From assembly GCF_036010665.1 (NCBI RefSeq), contig NZ_CP108581.1, positions 3,763,501 to 3,827,500 on the forward strand: a stretch of 64,000 nt of DNA, in the 5' to 3' direction. Origin of the DNA: Microbispora sp. NBC_01189. GTDB lineage: Bacteria > Actinomycetota > Actinomycetes > Streptosporangiales > Streptosporangiaceae. Below the pieces are notes generated by a model, which saw only the letters and a program-made list of their open reading frames with translations, was not told where the DNA came from and did not search any database. How positions within the stretch are numbered: position 1 is the first letter of the stretch; each line of letters starts with the position of its first letter. Positions 8,932 to 16,785 of the stretch are shown piece after piece. The position numbers and the translations under genes were made by a program.

Positions 8932-9523
8932 ACGGAGAGCGGCGCGTCTGCCCACCTGATGGCGATGGTGCGCAGCCTTGCGGATTGAAAGCTCGGCCGA
9001 TCATGGTTCCGGACAGTTCAATGCAGGTCAGCGGGCCTGTGCGGTCCATCTTGAACCGCTCTGGACGGTCCCGTACTGCAACCCGAAGTGCAACCAGCGG
9101 CGCCCGTTGGGCCGGGGCTGAGGAACGAAGTCCCGGACCCTCGATCGCCCCCAACCATGTACGTCGATCAGCCACAGCAAGGCGATCGTGAGGGCGGTAT
9201 CGACTGCTGACGGTTTTGCAGCGCGTGACCTTTCCTGGGCCTACGGGGCTCTTGACCTGCATCGGGACCTCGCCCGTGCCATTGCCTCAAAATCGTGCAC
9301 GTACATTGCACGGCGGCCGTGAGGCCTCGGACGTAGACTGACGACGCCGTTGCGGGTAAAGGCGAATGGGAAAGCTCGTATTAGCGCTCGCGCTAACTCC
9401 CAGTAACGGGATGAGCCGGTTCGAGTCCGGCAGCCCGCGACGGCCTTGGTCCGGAGCCAACACCGCCCCGCCGAAGGTTACGCGTGACCGGGAAGGGTCG
9501 GGCTGCTGTACGGGATTTGGGAG
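8932..9523. other. Gene-poor stretch apart from a tRNA-like sequence
   Basis: No convincing open frame is seen on either strand. G+C is lower than in the chromosome. The only structured element recognised is the class II tRNA-like gene at 9352-9439. Confidence 0.5.
9352..9439 (+). tRNA. tRNA-Leu-like (class II) gene, possibly degenerate
   Basis: A cloverleaf can be drawn. The acceptor is GCGGGTA (9352-9358) against AGCCCGC (9432-9438), with five Watson-Crick pairs, one G-T and one mismatch. The long variable arm is TCCC/GGGA with loop AGTAAC (9398-9411). The T arm is perfect, GCCGG/CCGGC with loop TTCGAGT (9415-9431). The anticodon stem TTAGC/GCTAA (9381-9396) is perfect, but its loop has only 6 bases (GCTCGC), so no standard anticodon can be assigned; the D stem is weak. 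No CCA is encoded. The variable and T arms resemble tRNA-Leu. It may be a decayed or element-borne tRNA, or a tRNA mimic. Confidence 0.5.
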
Positions 9524-9790
9524 GTGGGTCGCGTAGCAACCTCTCACAAGAAGTGGGACAGCGAGGCCCGCAAGATCTTGCTCGGCTGGACGTGCTTCAT
9601 GACGGGCGGGTACGTCTGGGATCTGGTTGGGGACTACTTCATTGACGGCCCCCAGAAGATCACAGCTCAGCGTGTCGTTATCCGTGCCATGGTTGCGGCG
9701 GCCTTTTGGCTTGCGGGCGTCCTCGTCTTGCGCTGGCTGGTCCGGCTAGTGGACAAAGATTCTGGGGGTGCAAGAGATAGCGAAGTATGA
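9524..9790 (+). CDS. Small membrane protein of the island
   Basis: 88 aa from GTG 9524. The hydrophobic segment at about residues 53-73 (VIRAMVAAAFWLAGVLVLRW) predicts one or two membrane passes. Its stop overlaps the start of the next small gene by 4 bp (ATGA), suggesting a two-gene unit. No family is recognised. Confidence 0.5.
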   Translation: MGRVATSHKKWDSEARKILLGWTCFMTGGYVWDLVGDYFIDGPQKITAQRVVIRAMVAAAFWLAGVLVLRWLVRLVDKDSGGARDSEV

Positions 9791-10083
9791 GTGTCAAGTC
9801 AGGGACTCAAGCCTCGGTCTTGAGCGAAGCCCCAAGGTGCTCGTTCCGTCCGTCGTACGTGCCTATGCAGCCATTGCGCTTCAACTCAGGCATGCTGGGC
9901 TGCATGTCCGCCCAAGACCTCCCCAGCCTGCTTCCAGGTTTCTTCGATTGCGGCTGCCCCGATATCTACTTCTGCCCGACCTCACAGGAGGTGGAGTGTC
10001 CTCGACACAGCGGTTTCACCATGTGCTGCGATGCGGTGGATTTGCATATCCCCGCGCGAACGCGCACGCCTGCCCCTGACTGA
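9787..10083 (+). CDS. Cysteine-rich hypothetical protein
   Basis: 98 aa from ATG 9787, overlapping the preceding stop. The C-terminal half holds a Cys-rich cluster (FDCGCPDIYFC, then VECPRHSGFTMCCD) that could bind zinc. The CPRHSGF-CC pattern resembles small orphan proteins of actinomycete mobile elements, as far as I recall. Codon bias is weak. Confidence 0.42.
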   Translation: MSVKSGTQASVLSEAPRCSFRPSYVPMQPLRFNSGMLGCMSAQDLPSLLPGFFDCGCPDIYFCPTSQEVECPRHSGFTMCCDAVDLHIPARTRTPAPD

Positions 10084-10345
10084 TCGTCCCGTCTGCCTCG
10101 ACCCACCGCGAAGCGGCAGCGGGCCGGCGACGAAGGGGCAGGCCCGTCTTCGTGTGTACGTCAACCGACCGCCTCTCGATCACTGGATGTCAACGGTCAC
10201 AGACGGGCTTGAGCTGTAGGAGACGGTCTGCTGGGCTCTGCCTGGGCCGCGGCAGGTGAGGCGATCAGGCTCCCACCCCAGCCAGCTACGGTCTGCGGCT
10301 CACGCTCGGGGATCACCCCGGAGCCGAGGCCCCGGCCGGAGGCAC
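10080..10345 (+). repeat. Island backbone segment, copy 1 (related to 18309-18480)
   Basis: Blocks here match blocks in the last segment of the island. CTGATCGTCCCGTCTGCC and GAAGCGGCAGCGGGCC (10080-10126) match 18309-18355. GGTCTGCTGGGCT and GGGATCACCCCGGAGCC (10226-10337) match 18357-18472. An extra 100 bp or so interrupts copy 1 at about 10127-10225. No gene is evident. Both carriers also have the type 1 arm, so the 6.3-kb and 6.6-kb segments seem to share an ancestor. Confidence 0.6.
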
Positions 10346-10461
10346 CAAAGTCCTCAGCCCCGCGCCCAACGCGACGATGTGTGTCGTGCCGGACCAGAGC
10401 GGTTGGTGTACGTGAATCGCCAAATCGGGCACACTTGATGCTCCCCCATATGGAGGATCAA

Positions 10462-10689
10462 GTGGCGGTGATTGGGACAGCTGAGGCCTTGCTTCTGCTG
10501 GTGCTGTGGGTCGTTCCGGCAGTGGTGCTTTTCTTCCTCATCTATTGGGCGGTCCGGCTGGGGATCAGGCACGAGGGGCGGCGGGTGCCGAGTCTGCACA
10601 AGCGTGTGACGGCGGAGCGCGAGGCCCAGCGTCGTGAATGGGCGGAGCGCGAGGCTCGACGGAATGCGGAAGCGCCCGACGAGCTGTAG
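10462..10689 (+). CDS. Single-pass small membrane protein
   Basis: 75 aa. GTG 10462 is preferred because GGAGG (10452-10456) sits 5 bases upstream; ATG 10450 is the alternative. A strong helix (ALLLLVLWVVPAVVLFFLIY) is followed by a charged, probably helical tail rich in Arg and Glu (KRVTAEREAQRREWAEREAR). No family is recognised. Confidence 0.55.
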   Translation: MAVIGTAEALLLLVLWVVPAVVLFFLIYWAVRLGIRHEGRRVPSLHKRVTAEREAQRREWAEREARRNAEAPDEL

Positions 10690-10800
10690 ACGGGTGGTCT
10701 CGTCAGGCAAGGTGAGGCTGCGATATGACAACGGCCTGAGCTGCCGGCGGCCGGGACCGCCAGGCCGCATGCCCGGCCGCCGAGCGGGCGAGGACCGCGA

Positions 10801-10819
10801 GGCGGCGTGTAGCGCCGCC
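10801..10819. terminator. Hairpin between convergent genes
   Basis: GGCGGCG (10801-10807) and CGCCGCC (10813-10819) form a perfect stem with a 5-base loop. It lies between the gene ending at 10689 (+) and the one ending at 10828 (-), so it can serve both strands. Confidence 0.55.
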
Positions 10820-10827
10820 CTTGATCT

Positions 10828-11403
10828 CTATGGGCTCAATTCGGCAAGTTCCGCTCCGTAACGTCGAAGAGTCTTGTCGGTTAAGCGGTTGGCGGGACTC
10901 AAGCCGCGGTTAAGGTCCCACAGTCGGCGAGTTAGATCGATGAAATCGTGGGATGGCCGGGACATCCCGAGGGATCCATTTTCCGGGTCCTTCGGCTCGA
11001 TGAGCTGCACGTAGGTTGAATCGACGAGAAAACTGCCCTCTGGTCCCTCGAACACGGCCATAAGGGTCAATCGCTTGAGCCGGACGGAGCGCAGAGTCCC
11101 GACTGGGATTTCGTATGTCCTGTCGCGGGCCGAGACGACGAGATGGCCCTCGTGGAGTTCGGCGAGGTGGGCCGCGTGGCGACGTGCTGCGATACGCAGC
11201 ATCGAGTGTGAGGTGTAGCTCACGCCGAGCGCGATCGCCATTTTGATGTCCAGCGGCACACCAAACAGCCTGATCAGGCCGACAAGGGCAAGCGTGATAA
11301 CAGGGGTTGTCACCAATTCCCAGAACAGTTGCCTTCGAGTTGGACGAAGTCGGTACACCAACAGCTGATTAGACACGAGGACATTTTCGTTGACTTGGGC
11401 CAT
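10828..11403 (-). CDS. Two-helix membrane protein with cytoplasmic domain
   Basis: 191 aa from ATG 11403. Two adjacent hydrophobic segments lie at about residues 28-60. A soluble domain of beta-rich, PH-like character follows (LVVSARDRTYEIPVGTLRSV). The ATG shares one base with the stop of the upstream regulator gene (TAATG), so the two are co-translated. The function is unknown; the regulator probably governs or senses with it. Confidence 0.65.
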   Translation of the reverse strand: MAQVNENVLVSNQLLVYRLRPTRRQLFWELVTTPVITLALVGLIRLFGVPLDIKMAIALGVSYTSHSMLRIAARRHAAHLAELHEGHLVVSARDRTYEIPVGTLRSVRLKRLTLMAVFEGPEGSFLVDSTYVQLIEPKDPENGSLGMSRPSHDFIDLTRRLWDLNRGLSPANRLTDKTLRRYGAELAELSP

Positions 11404-12698
11404 TAATCCAGAAGTTCCAAGTGGCGAGTAGCGAGGGCGCGGCGAGCTGTAACATAGCGCTCATGGAACTCGTTGGCGAGGGCTTCGCGGCGGTAGCGCT
11501 GTCGTAGGACGCGGTCGAGGTCTCCGGCTCGGTTAACGAGGTCGGTGAGGGATTTGCGTTCGATGTCGAATGCGGCCATGCCTTGCTCGACGGCGGCGTC
11601 AAGGTCACCGCGTCTGGCTTGAACGATGCCAAGATCTATATGGGCGTCGGCGACTCGCATTGGAGCGTTGGACGTACCGTCCGGGCGGGTGTGCATCTGG
11701 ATCGTTTCCAGCGCGTGTTCCTCGGCCCGGTCGTTGTCCTCAAGCCACGTGTAGGCGGTGGCGGCGTAGAAGACCCACTTGGCGTGGTCGAACACGAAGT
11801 GGTGATCCGGGTTTTCCGGGATCGGGAGCTTGGCGAGGATGTCGGCCCCGCGTGAGAGTGCCCGGTCGGCTTCGCGGCGGTCGCCGATGCGGGCCAAGCC
11901 GCGGGCTTCTTGCAAGGTGAGTTGTACCTGTGCGCTGGATTGGCCGGCGAGGGCCTGGCCTTGGCGGGCGGCGGTGACGACGTCTTCGTAGCGGCCTTCG
12001 ACGAGGGCGAACCATGCGGACATCTCGTGTGCCCAGCCCATGAGTTCGCCGTGTCCGACCTGGCGGCCCATCTCGTAGGCGGCTTGGCGGGCCGTCTCGC
12101 CTTCCTCGCGCTCGCCCAGGTCGTAGTGGACGCATCCGAGCAGGGCGGTAAGCCATCCGGTGATGACCAGCAATTCGCGGTGCTGGTCGAGTGTGATCCT
12201 GCCAGACAGGAGCCGGGTCACCTGGGCGAGGCGCTTTTGGGTCCGGTCGCGCAACGTCGCGGCGGGAACAACTGGGTAGGCGCGGCACAGGAGGTCGACG
12301 GCCTCGGCGAGGGCTTCGAGGGTGCCGGTTCCGACATCGGACGCTTGGAGCTGCTGGGCGAGTTCCATCGTGCCGTACAGGTCGGCCTCGGCGCGTAATG
12401 CTTCGGCTGGGACGATGTGGGCTTCGATGAGGCGGCTATTGCTGTTGCCTCTCTTTATAGGGGAGAAGCCGAGATCTTCGGGCTGTAGTCCGGTGGCTTG
12501 AGTCAGCGCGAGCCGGAATGGTGCGCGGGGCCAGGAGACTTCGCCGGCCTCCCATCGCCTGATGCGTTCTTCGTCGACGGCGAGGCGTTCCTTGATGCCT
12601 ACAGGGGTCCGATTGATCCGCTCGGCGAGTTCGGCGCGGGTGAGTTGTTGCGCGTTGCGCCATGCGCGGAGTTGGACATTCGGGATGCTGTCTGGCAT
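11403..12698 (-). CDS. XRE-family regulator with TPR-like repeat domain
   Basis: 431 aa from ATG 12698. An N-terminal helix-turn-helix (LTRAELAERINRTPVGIK ... RIRRWEAGEVSWP) is followed by about 330 residues of helical repeats (for example AEEHALETIQ and DLGIVQARRGDLDAAVEQG), typical of the actinomycete XRE-TPR regulators found on integrative elements and plasmids. It heads a two-gene operon with the membrane protein at 10828. The region just upstream of its start holds short direct repeats that may be its operator. Confidence 0.85.
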   Translation of the reverse strand: MPDSIPNVQLRAWRNAQQLTRAELAERINRTPVGIKERLAVDEERIRRWEAGEVSWPRAPFRLALTQATGLQPEDLGFSPIKRGNSNSRLIEAHIVPAEALRAEADLYGTMELAQQLQASDVGTGTLEALAEAVDLLCRAYPVVPAATLRDRTQKRLAQVTRLLSGRITLDQHRELLVITGWLTALLGCVHYDLGEREEGETARQAAYEMGRQVGHGELMGWAHEMSAWFALVEGRYEDVVTAARQGQALAGQSSAQVQLTLQEARGLARIGDRREADRALSRGADILAKLPIPENPDHHFVFDHAKWVFYAATAYTWLEDNDRAEEHALETIQMHTRPDGTSNAPMRVADAHIDLGIVQARRGDLDAAVEQGMAAFDIERKSLTDLVNRAGDLDRVLRQRYRREALANEFHERYVTARRALATRHLELLD

Positions 12699-12717
12699 CT
12701 CGGGGTCTTCCTCCCGT

Positions 12718-12752
12718 CGGGGGGTTATCAGAGGGGGTTAAGAGGGGGGCTT
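12718..12752. promoter_or_regulatory. C-rich direct repeats upstream of XRE/TPR gene (possible operator)
   Basis: Read on the minus strand, the segment has CCCCCCTCTTAACCCCCTCT followed by GATAACCCCCC: a CCCCCTCT unit occurs twice and AACCCCC twice within about 30 bp. Its position 20-55 bp before the regulator's ATG fits a promoter/operator. Function is inferred from position and repetition only. Confidence 0.4.
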
Positions 12753-12843
12753 CTCGGGGGTCCTGTCGCGCTCGCTTTGCCGGTGGACTTGCCATCAACC
12801 AACCACGGTACGTCAAGCGGCTTCCCACTACAGGGAAGGCCGG

Positions 12844-13053
12844 ATGAACGAGGAGATGGCGACGGTGACCCGGCCAGACGAGAACAGCGAGGCAAGACCC
12901 TGTCCATCTCGTCGGAGACGTGGCGCCAAGCAGTGCCATTCACGCCGTCAGCTCGTCGTCGGCGGTGAGACCAGTGACGATCACGACTCGGGTGGGGAGC
13001 GGGAGTGCCTCGACTGCCTCGGAAACGGCCGGGCCGAAGGGAGCGGAACATGA
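12844..13053 (+). CDS. Possible small Cys-pair protein
   Basis: 69 aa from ATG 12844, with AGGGAAGG about 6 bases upstream. The middle is Arg-rich and poorly structured. The C-terminus has a CLDCLGNGRAEG motif like a half zinc finger. Its stop overlaps the next start (ATGA), which is the best support that it is translated. Divergent from the XRE/TPR regulator. Confidence 0.35.
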   Translation: MNEEMATVTRPDENSEARPCPSRRRRGAKQCHSRRQLVVGGETSDDHDSGGERECLDCLGNGRAEGSGT

Positions 13054-13334
13054 ACCCGATCGAGGTAGCAGCGGTGGCTTACATGAACCGGACGGACGAG
13101 GCGGACAAGCTCATCCGACTGCGTGACGCATTGACCCGGCTCAACATCAAAGCCGCGCTCCGCGAGAACAACACGGCGCTGATGGTCACCCCGCCGGGCG
13201 GGCGGGGCATGCCGGTGTGGGTCTTCGTCGGCTACGGCGGCCAGTACTACTCATGGAACTCGGCAGGCAAGCGGCACCCGGTGTCCGATCTGGAGGGCGC
13301 CGCGAAGGTGATAGCCGCCTACGTCTGCCGTTGA
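13050..13334 (+). CDS. Hypothetical small protein
   Basis: 94 aa from ATG 13050 with a GGGAG ribosome-binding site. The sequence is compact and looks folded: helical DEADKLIRLRDALTRLN, strands ALMVTPPGG and VWVFVGYGGQYYSWN. It is probably the real cargo gene divergent from the XRE/TPR regulator and may be controlled by it. A terminator-like inverted repeat follows at 13411. No family is recognised. Confidence 0.6.
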   Translation: MNPIEVAAVAYMNRTDEADKLIRLRDALTRLNIKAALRENNTALMVTPPGGRGMPVWVFVGYGGQYYSWNSAGKRHPVSDLEGAAKVIAAYVCR

Positions 13335-13410
13335 GGCGGGCGCGGCGAGGCAGTGAGCCGAGGAGGGGTCGGCAGCTATCAATCCCTGCCTCGTCGCGCT
13401 CTAGATCCCC

Positions 13411-13458
13411 GGCAGGGCCACAGTGACCCACCCCCGTGTCCCCCCGTGTGGCCCTGCC
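13411..13458 (+). terminator. Inverted repeat downstream of small gene
   Basis: GGCAGGGCCACA (13411-13422) and TGTGGCCCTGCC (13447-13458) are perfect 12-bp arms with a 24-base spacer, about 77 bp after the stop at 13334. No T-run follows, so it is a GC-rich hairpin of the kind common in actinomycetes. Confidence 0.5.
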
Positions 13459-13504
13459 GGTCCCCTCCTCCGGGACTGCGCGTGCACCGGGATGCGCCGA
13501 TCCC

Positions 13505-13573
13505 CGTAGCCGGTCATGAGAGACCGCGGCTGCCCCTCGTCACCCTGCCTGATGGCCCGGATGGGGCATGGCA
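13505..13573. repeat. Decayed type 1 attachment arm without tRNA core
   Basis: AGCCGGTCATGAGAGACCGC, GGCTGCCCCTCGTCACCCT and the following TGATGGCCCGGATGGGGCATGGCA match the type 1 arms of copies A and E. The 11-bp TGGCAC spacing is degraded and no tRNA fragment adjoins. It is probably a relic of an older insertion. Confidence 0.6.
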
Positions 13574-13711
13574 ATGTCCGGGCGGTCATGATCTACCAAC
13601 ACGCCGTACGAGTGCCGACAAGACGATCACGGATGCCATCGACCGGCACATCAGCGGGGCAGGCAACGAGGACGAGGGCGGGTCGGCGGCTGTGCTGCTC
13701 CCCGTGGGCCG

Positions 13712-13830
13712 ATGCTACTGATCTTGCCATCTTGCGCTGGGAAACGAGGATGCAGGTCAGCGCTGATCGAGTGGCCACAAGTTCCCATGAGGGCCGCGGT
13801 TCCCCGCCTGTTCTGGCGCGAATCTTGCAC
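13712..13830. repeat. Decayed type 2 attachment arm without tRNA core
   Basis: GCTACTGATCTTGCCAT, GCTGGGAAACGAGGATGCAG and GATCGAGTGGCC match the type 2 arms of copies B and D. The end boxes are TGGCGC (13814) and TTGCAC (13825), again 11 bp apart. The tRNA core is missing. It lies only 140 bp from the type 1 relic. Confidence 0.65.
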
Positions 13831-13941
13831 GCGATCATGGGCAGGACCATTTTCTTACCGGCCCCTACCCCGATCGACGATTGGTCAAGAGGGACTGATT
13901 CCTCGGCAGGTTGTGTCGGTGGGCTCTGCCATGATCGCTGC

Positions 13942-14484
13942 GTGATCACGCACTCTGGCGACTACGCCTGGTTCGCCGACTCCGGCCTCGCGGAGGCTTA
14001 CAGCTTCATCTTCGTCCGAGGGCTCACGCCCGAGCAGCTCGTAGCCCGGATGGGTGGCCGAGTAGAAGACTTCTCCTGGATGACGCTCGATGAGTCGATC
14101 GACGCCGGCGCTCGCTACGACTACAAGACCGAGTTCGTCGCGGTGACGACCGTCGGCGACTGGGCGTTCGTCGCGCAGTACAACAGCTGGCTCGGCGCCG
14201 ACGACGAATTCATCGCGCCGCTGTCGGCGGGCACCCGCCTGGTCTCCCTCTACCGCCTCGACATCAAGGACCTGGAGGAGTTCCGCTGGGTGGAGGACGG
14301 GGAGATGCGGTTCGCTTTCTGGGCCCAGGAAGGCTTCTCCGAGGTTCCCGAGGAACTCGTGGAGACTATGGAGCAACTCGATCGCGACTGCGGGGAGTAC
14401 ACGTGGGAGCTTCACCGGGGGCCAGGGTTCGTCCTGATCGAGCGTCTCGCTGGGATCAAGCTCACCTCCCAGATCCTGGAGTAG
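13942..14484 (+). CDS. DUF6461-like hypothetical protein
   Basis: 180 aa from GTG 13942. The opening D-Y-A-W-F-A ... GLAEAYSFIFVRGLTPEQL is the signature I associate with DUF6461, a family of small actinomycete proteins of unknown role often found in accessory regions. It is predicted to be soluble, with a WAFVAQYNSW beta segment. The longer upstream frame is not coding-like. Confidence 0.7.
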   Translation: MITHSGDYAWFADSGLAEAYSFIFVRGLTPEQLVARMGGRVEDFSWMTLDESIDAGARYDYKTEFVAVTTVGDWAFVAQYNSWLGADDEFIAPLSAGTRLVSLYRLDIKDLEEFRWVEDGEMRFAFWAQEGFSEVPEELVETMEQLDRDCGEYTWELHRGPGFVLIERLAGIKLTSQILE

Positions 14485-15044
14485 TCCGCTTACCTATCCG
14501 GAGTGATCTCCAAGCCGCCGACCACCACGTGAGCGTTCCTGTTGGGACGGTACGGTCTTCTGTGCTCTTGCCGTCCGGATGCCCCTCGCGGGATGCGGTC
14601 GGCGGTAGTGGTGCGATTTCGGTGCAGCGATACGCCAGGGTGAGAGACGCGTCGCATGCCGCGAACAAGCAAGATCCAGATAGGTCGGGCACGTAACGCA
14701 CTCGGAAGATCGAACAAGTGCCAGATATGATCAAGGCCCGGGTCTGGGTTCATGTCCTGACCTGGGCCTCTGTGGGTGGAGCGGGTGACGGGAATCGAAC
14801 CCGCGCTGTCAGCTTGGGAATAGGCTACTGATCTTACAGTGCTGAGCTGGGAAAACAGGGGCGCAGGTCAAGCCCGGCCGAGTGACCGTGAGTCCCCGCG
14901 ATTCACCGCTGATCGCCGTCCGTTCTGGCACGCAGCTGGCGCGCAGTGATCGCGGCCGCTTCCCCAATGGCACGATCAACAGCGCCGCTAAGGGGTGGTT
15001 GCCTTTAGAGGGATCGGTCGACGGCTGTCCGGCAGGATAAACAC
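14485..15044. other. Intergenic stretch holding attachment copy B
   Basis: No gene is supported. Bases 14706-14942 are the second tRNA-Gly hybrid attachment site. The rest is unremarkable, moderately GC-rich sequence. Confidence 0.6.
14706..14942 (-). repeat. Attachment-site copy B: terminator, tRNA-Gly 3' half, type 2 arm
   Basis: Bases 14777-14820 match the 3' half of the intact tRNA-Gly exactly. On the low side (14729-14770) lies a hairpin, on the minus strand GGCCCAGGTC ... GACCCGGGCC, that would terminate tRNA transcription. On the high side is a type 2 arm (TAGGCTACTGATCTT, GCTGAGCTGGGAAAACAGG) ending in TGGCAC (14926) and TGGCGC (14937), spaced 11 bp. Copies C, D and the relic at 13712 share this arm. 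Confidence 0.88.
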
Positions 15045-15647
15045 ATGACCGTGGAGAACCGCAGGCGTTGGAACCACAACATCCATTACCACCCCCGCAT
15101 CCTGCGCACGATCCCTGATGGTGCGCAGCGCGCCCTCGACGTCGGTTGCGGCGAGGGTATGCTCGCCCGCGAACTGCGTCGGACCGTGCCGCGCGTCACT
15201 GCCATCGACCTCGACGCGCCCAGCATCGCCCAAGCGCGCGAGCACCCGGATGACGTTGACTACATCCTCGGTGATTTCCTCACTCACCCCTTCGAGCCGG
15301 CTTCGTTCGACGTCATTGCGTCCGTGGCCACCCTGCATCACATGAACGCCGCCGCCGGGTTGGCCCGCATGCGCGAGCTGCTGCGCCCCGGCGGTGTCCT
15401 GGCCATCGTCGGCCTCGCCCGTAGCACCATGCCCGGCGACCTGCCGCGCGACCTGGTCGGCGTCGCCGTCGGTACCTTCCACCGCGCCATGAAGGGTCAC
15501 TGGGAGCATCCGTCCCCCACGGTGTGGCCGCCGCCGGTGACGTACCCGCAGATGCGAGCGTTGTCCGCCGAGATGCTGCCTGGCTCCCAGTATCGCCGTC
15601 ACCTTCTGTTGCGCTACAGCATCATCTGGCACAAGCCGCAGGACTGA
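15045..15647 (+). CDS. Class I SAM-dependent methyltransferase (cassette cargo)
   Basis: 200 aa from ATG 15045. Motif I is ALDVGCGEGMLA (about residues 29-40). An acidic residue ends strand 2 (VTAIDLDAPSI), and VIASVATLHHM is motif IV. It should transfer methyl from S-adenosylmethionine to an unidentified small molecule. It is the only gene in the 0.9-kb segment between attachment copies B and C. Confidence 0.88.
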   Translation: MTVENRRRWNHNIHYHPRILRTIPDGAQRALDVGCGEGMLARELRRTVPRVTAIDLDAPSIAQAREHPDDVDYILGDFLTHPFEPASFDVIASVATLHHMNAAAGLARMRELLRPGGVLAIVGLARSTMPGDLPRDLVGVAVGTFHRAMKGHWEHPSPTVWPPPVTYPQMRALSAEMLPGSQYRRHLLLRYSIIWHKPQD

Positions 15648-15670
15648 GCAAGGTCAGCGGATGGCCCTGG

Positions 15671-15887
15671 AAATGATCAAGGTCTGGGTCGGGATGTACT
15701 CCCTGACCTGGGCCTTCGTTCGTGGAGCGGGTGACGGGAATCGAACCCGCGCTGTCAGCTTGGGAAGTCTTTCAAGATCAAGCCCGCTGAGCTGGGAAAA
15801 CTACAACCTGGGCCTATGGCGGTCGAGTCACCGTGAATCCCCGCGGCTTCCCGCTGATCGCCAACCGAACGGGCACGCAACGGGCAC
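15671..15887 (-). repeat. Attachment-site copy C: terminator-like flank, tRNA-Gly 3' half, type 2 arm
   Basis: Bases 15723-15767 match the tRNA-Gly 3' half and one base further than the other copies. The low-side flank (AATGATCAAGGTCTGGG, CCTGACCTGGGCC) is the same hairpin region as in B. The arm is a diverged type 2 (GCTGAGCTGGGAAAAC) with GGGCAC boxes at 15871 and 15882, spaced 11 bp. Confidence 0.87.
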
Positions 15888-15936
15888 GGCCACCGTGTCC
15901 CTGACGCTAGCGAGATCGCAAGCGTAGACTCGGAGC

Positions 15937-16182
15937 ATGAGCGCTGGGCATGCGCATGAGGAGCTTCATCACCTGGTGGATCGGCTGTCGCCGGACCAGG
16001 CGGGTCGGCTGTTGCGATTGGTCAGGACAGACCCGGAACTCGCTGAGGCCGCGAACGAGGACCTGCCCGAGCCGGTACGGCGTCGTCGGCTGTCTATCGC
16101 TGGGATCGGCGCATCCGGAGAGGGCGATCTGTCGGAACGGGTCGAAGATCTGCTGGCGGAGCGGTTCAATCGGTCGGTGTGA
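15937..16182 (+). CDS. Antitoxin-like small protein
   Basis: 81 aa from ATG 15937. It is acidic and helical (AHEELHHLVDRLSPDQAGRL). The tail LSERVEDLLAERF resembles the toxin-neutralising tails of VapB-type antitoxins. Its stop overlaps the toxin start by 4 bp. The pair is the cargo of the C-D cassette. Family assignment rests mainly on the partner. Confidence 0.7.
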   Translation: MSAGHAHEELHHLVDRLSPDQAGRLLRLVRTDPELAEAANEDLPEPVRRRRLSIAGIGASGEGDLSERVEDLLAERFNRSV

Positions 16183-16604
16183 CCGCTACGCTCCTGGACA
16201 CGGGGCCTCTGATCGCTGTTGTCGATCGCGATGACAAGCATCATGCCTCGTGCGTACGCCTCCTTGAGCAGTTGGAAGGGCCGTTGCTTCTTCCTTCGAC
16301 CATCTTGATCGAGGCTGGTTGGACGATCAACAGGCATATGGGACCTGCTGTACATGCGCGGTTCCTCGATCTTGTGACCGAGGAGTTCGAGCTGGTCGAT
16401 CTGCTTACCGCTGACGTACGGCGCATGGCCGAACTCGTCCGGCTCTACAAAGATGCTCGTCTCGACCCTGCCGATGTGTCCGTGGTCGCTATCGCCGAGC
16501 GTCTGAGAATCACTCAGATCGCGACGATCGACCGGCGCGATTTCGGACTGATCCGGCCTCGGCATGTGGCGGCGTTCAGACTGCTGCCCGAGGTGCTTAC
16601 TTAG
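16179..16604 (+). CDS. PIN-domain toxin (VapC-like ribonuclease)
   Basis: 141 aa from GTG 16179, coupled to the antitoxin gene. The acidic PIN residues are visible: D in LLDTGPLI near the N-terminus, E in ILIEAGW, D in RLDPADVSVVAIAE, and D in TIDRRDFG. Such enzymes cleave specific RNAs when free of the antitoxin. The stop (16602-16604) lies 4 bp from attachment copy D, so the gene fills its cassette to the edge. Confidence 0.85.
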   Translation: MTATLLDTGPLIAVVDRDDKHHASCVRLLEQLEGPLLLPSTILIEAGWTINRHMGPAVHARFLDLVTEEFELVDLLTADVRRMAELVRLYKDARLDPADVSVVAIAERLRITQIATIDRRDFGLIRPRHVAAFRLLPEVLT

Positions 16605-16608
16605 ATCT

Positions 16609-16774
16609 TGGAGCGGGTGACGGGAATCGAACCCGCGCTGTCAGCTTGGGAATAGGCTACTGATCTTGCCATGCTGAGCTGGGAAAACAGGGGTGCAGGT
16701 CATGGCTGGTCGAGTGACCGTGAGTCCCTGTGGTTCACCGCTGATCGCCGTCCGTTCTGGCACGCATCTGGCAC
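16609..16774 (-). repeat. Attachment-site copy D: tRNA-Gly 3' half plus type 2 arm
   Basis: Bases 16609-16652 match the tRNA-Gly 3' half. No terminator flank is present on the low side because the PIN gene abuts it. The type 2 arm is nearly identical to B (TAGGCTACTGATCTTGCC, GCTGAGCTGGGAAAACAGG). TGGCAC boxes lie at 16758 and 16769, both perfect, spaced 11 bp. The next cargo gene ends 12 bp further on. Confidence 0.88.
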
Positions 16775-16785
16775 GACGGCCCTCC

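Noticed and set aside
15661-15927. Open frame containing GDGNRTRAVSLGS, with similar frames at the other tRNA-Gly copies (for example 8192-8608, 17584-18003, 24409-24681)
   Set aside because: The shared peptide is just translation across the tRNA-Gly 3' half on the opposite strand. Such tRNA-derived frames are a well-known annotation artefact.
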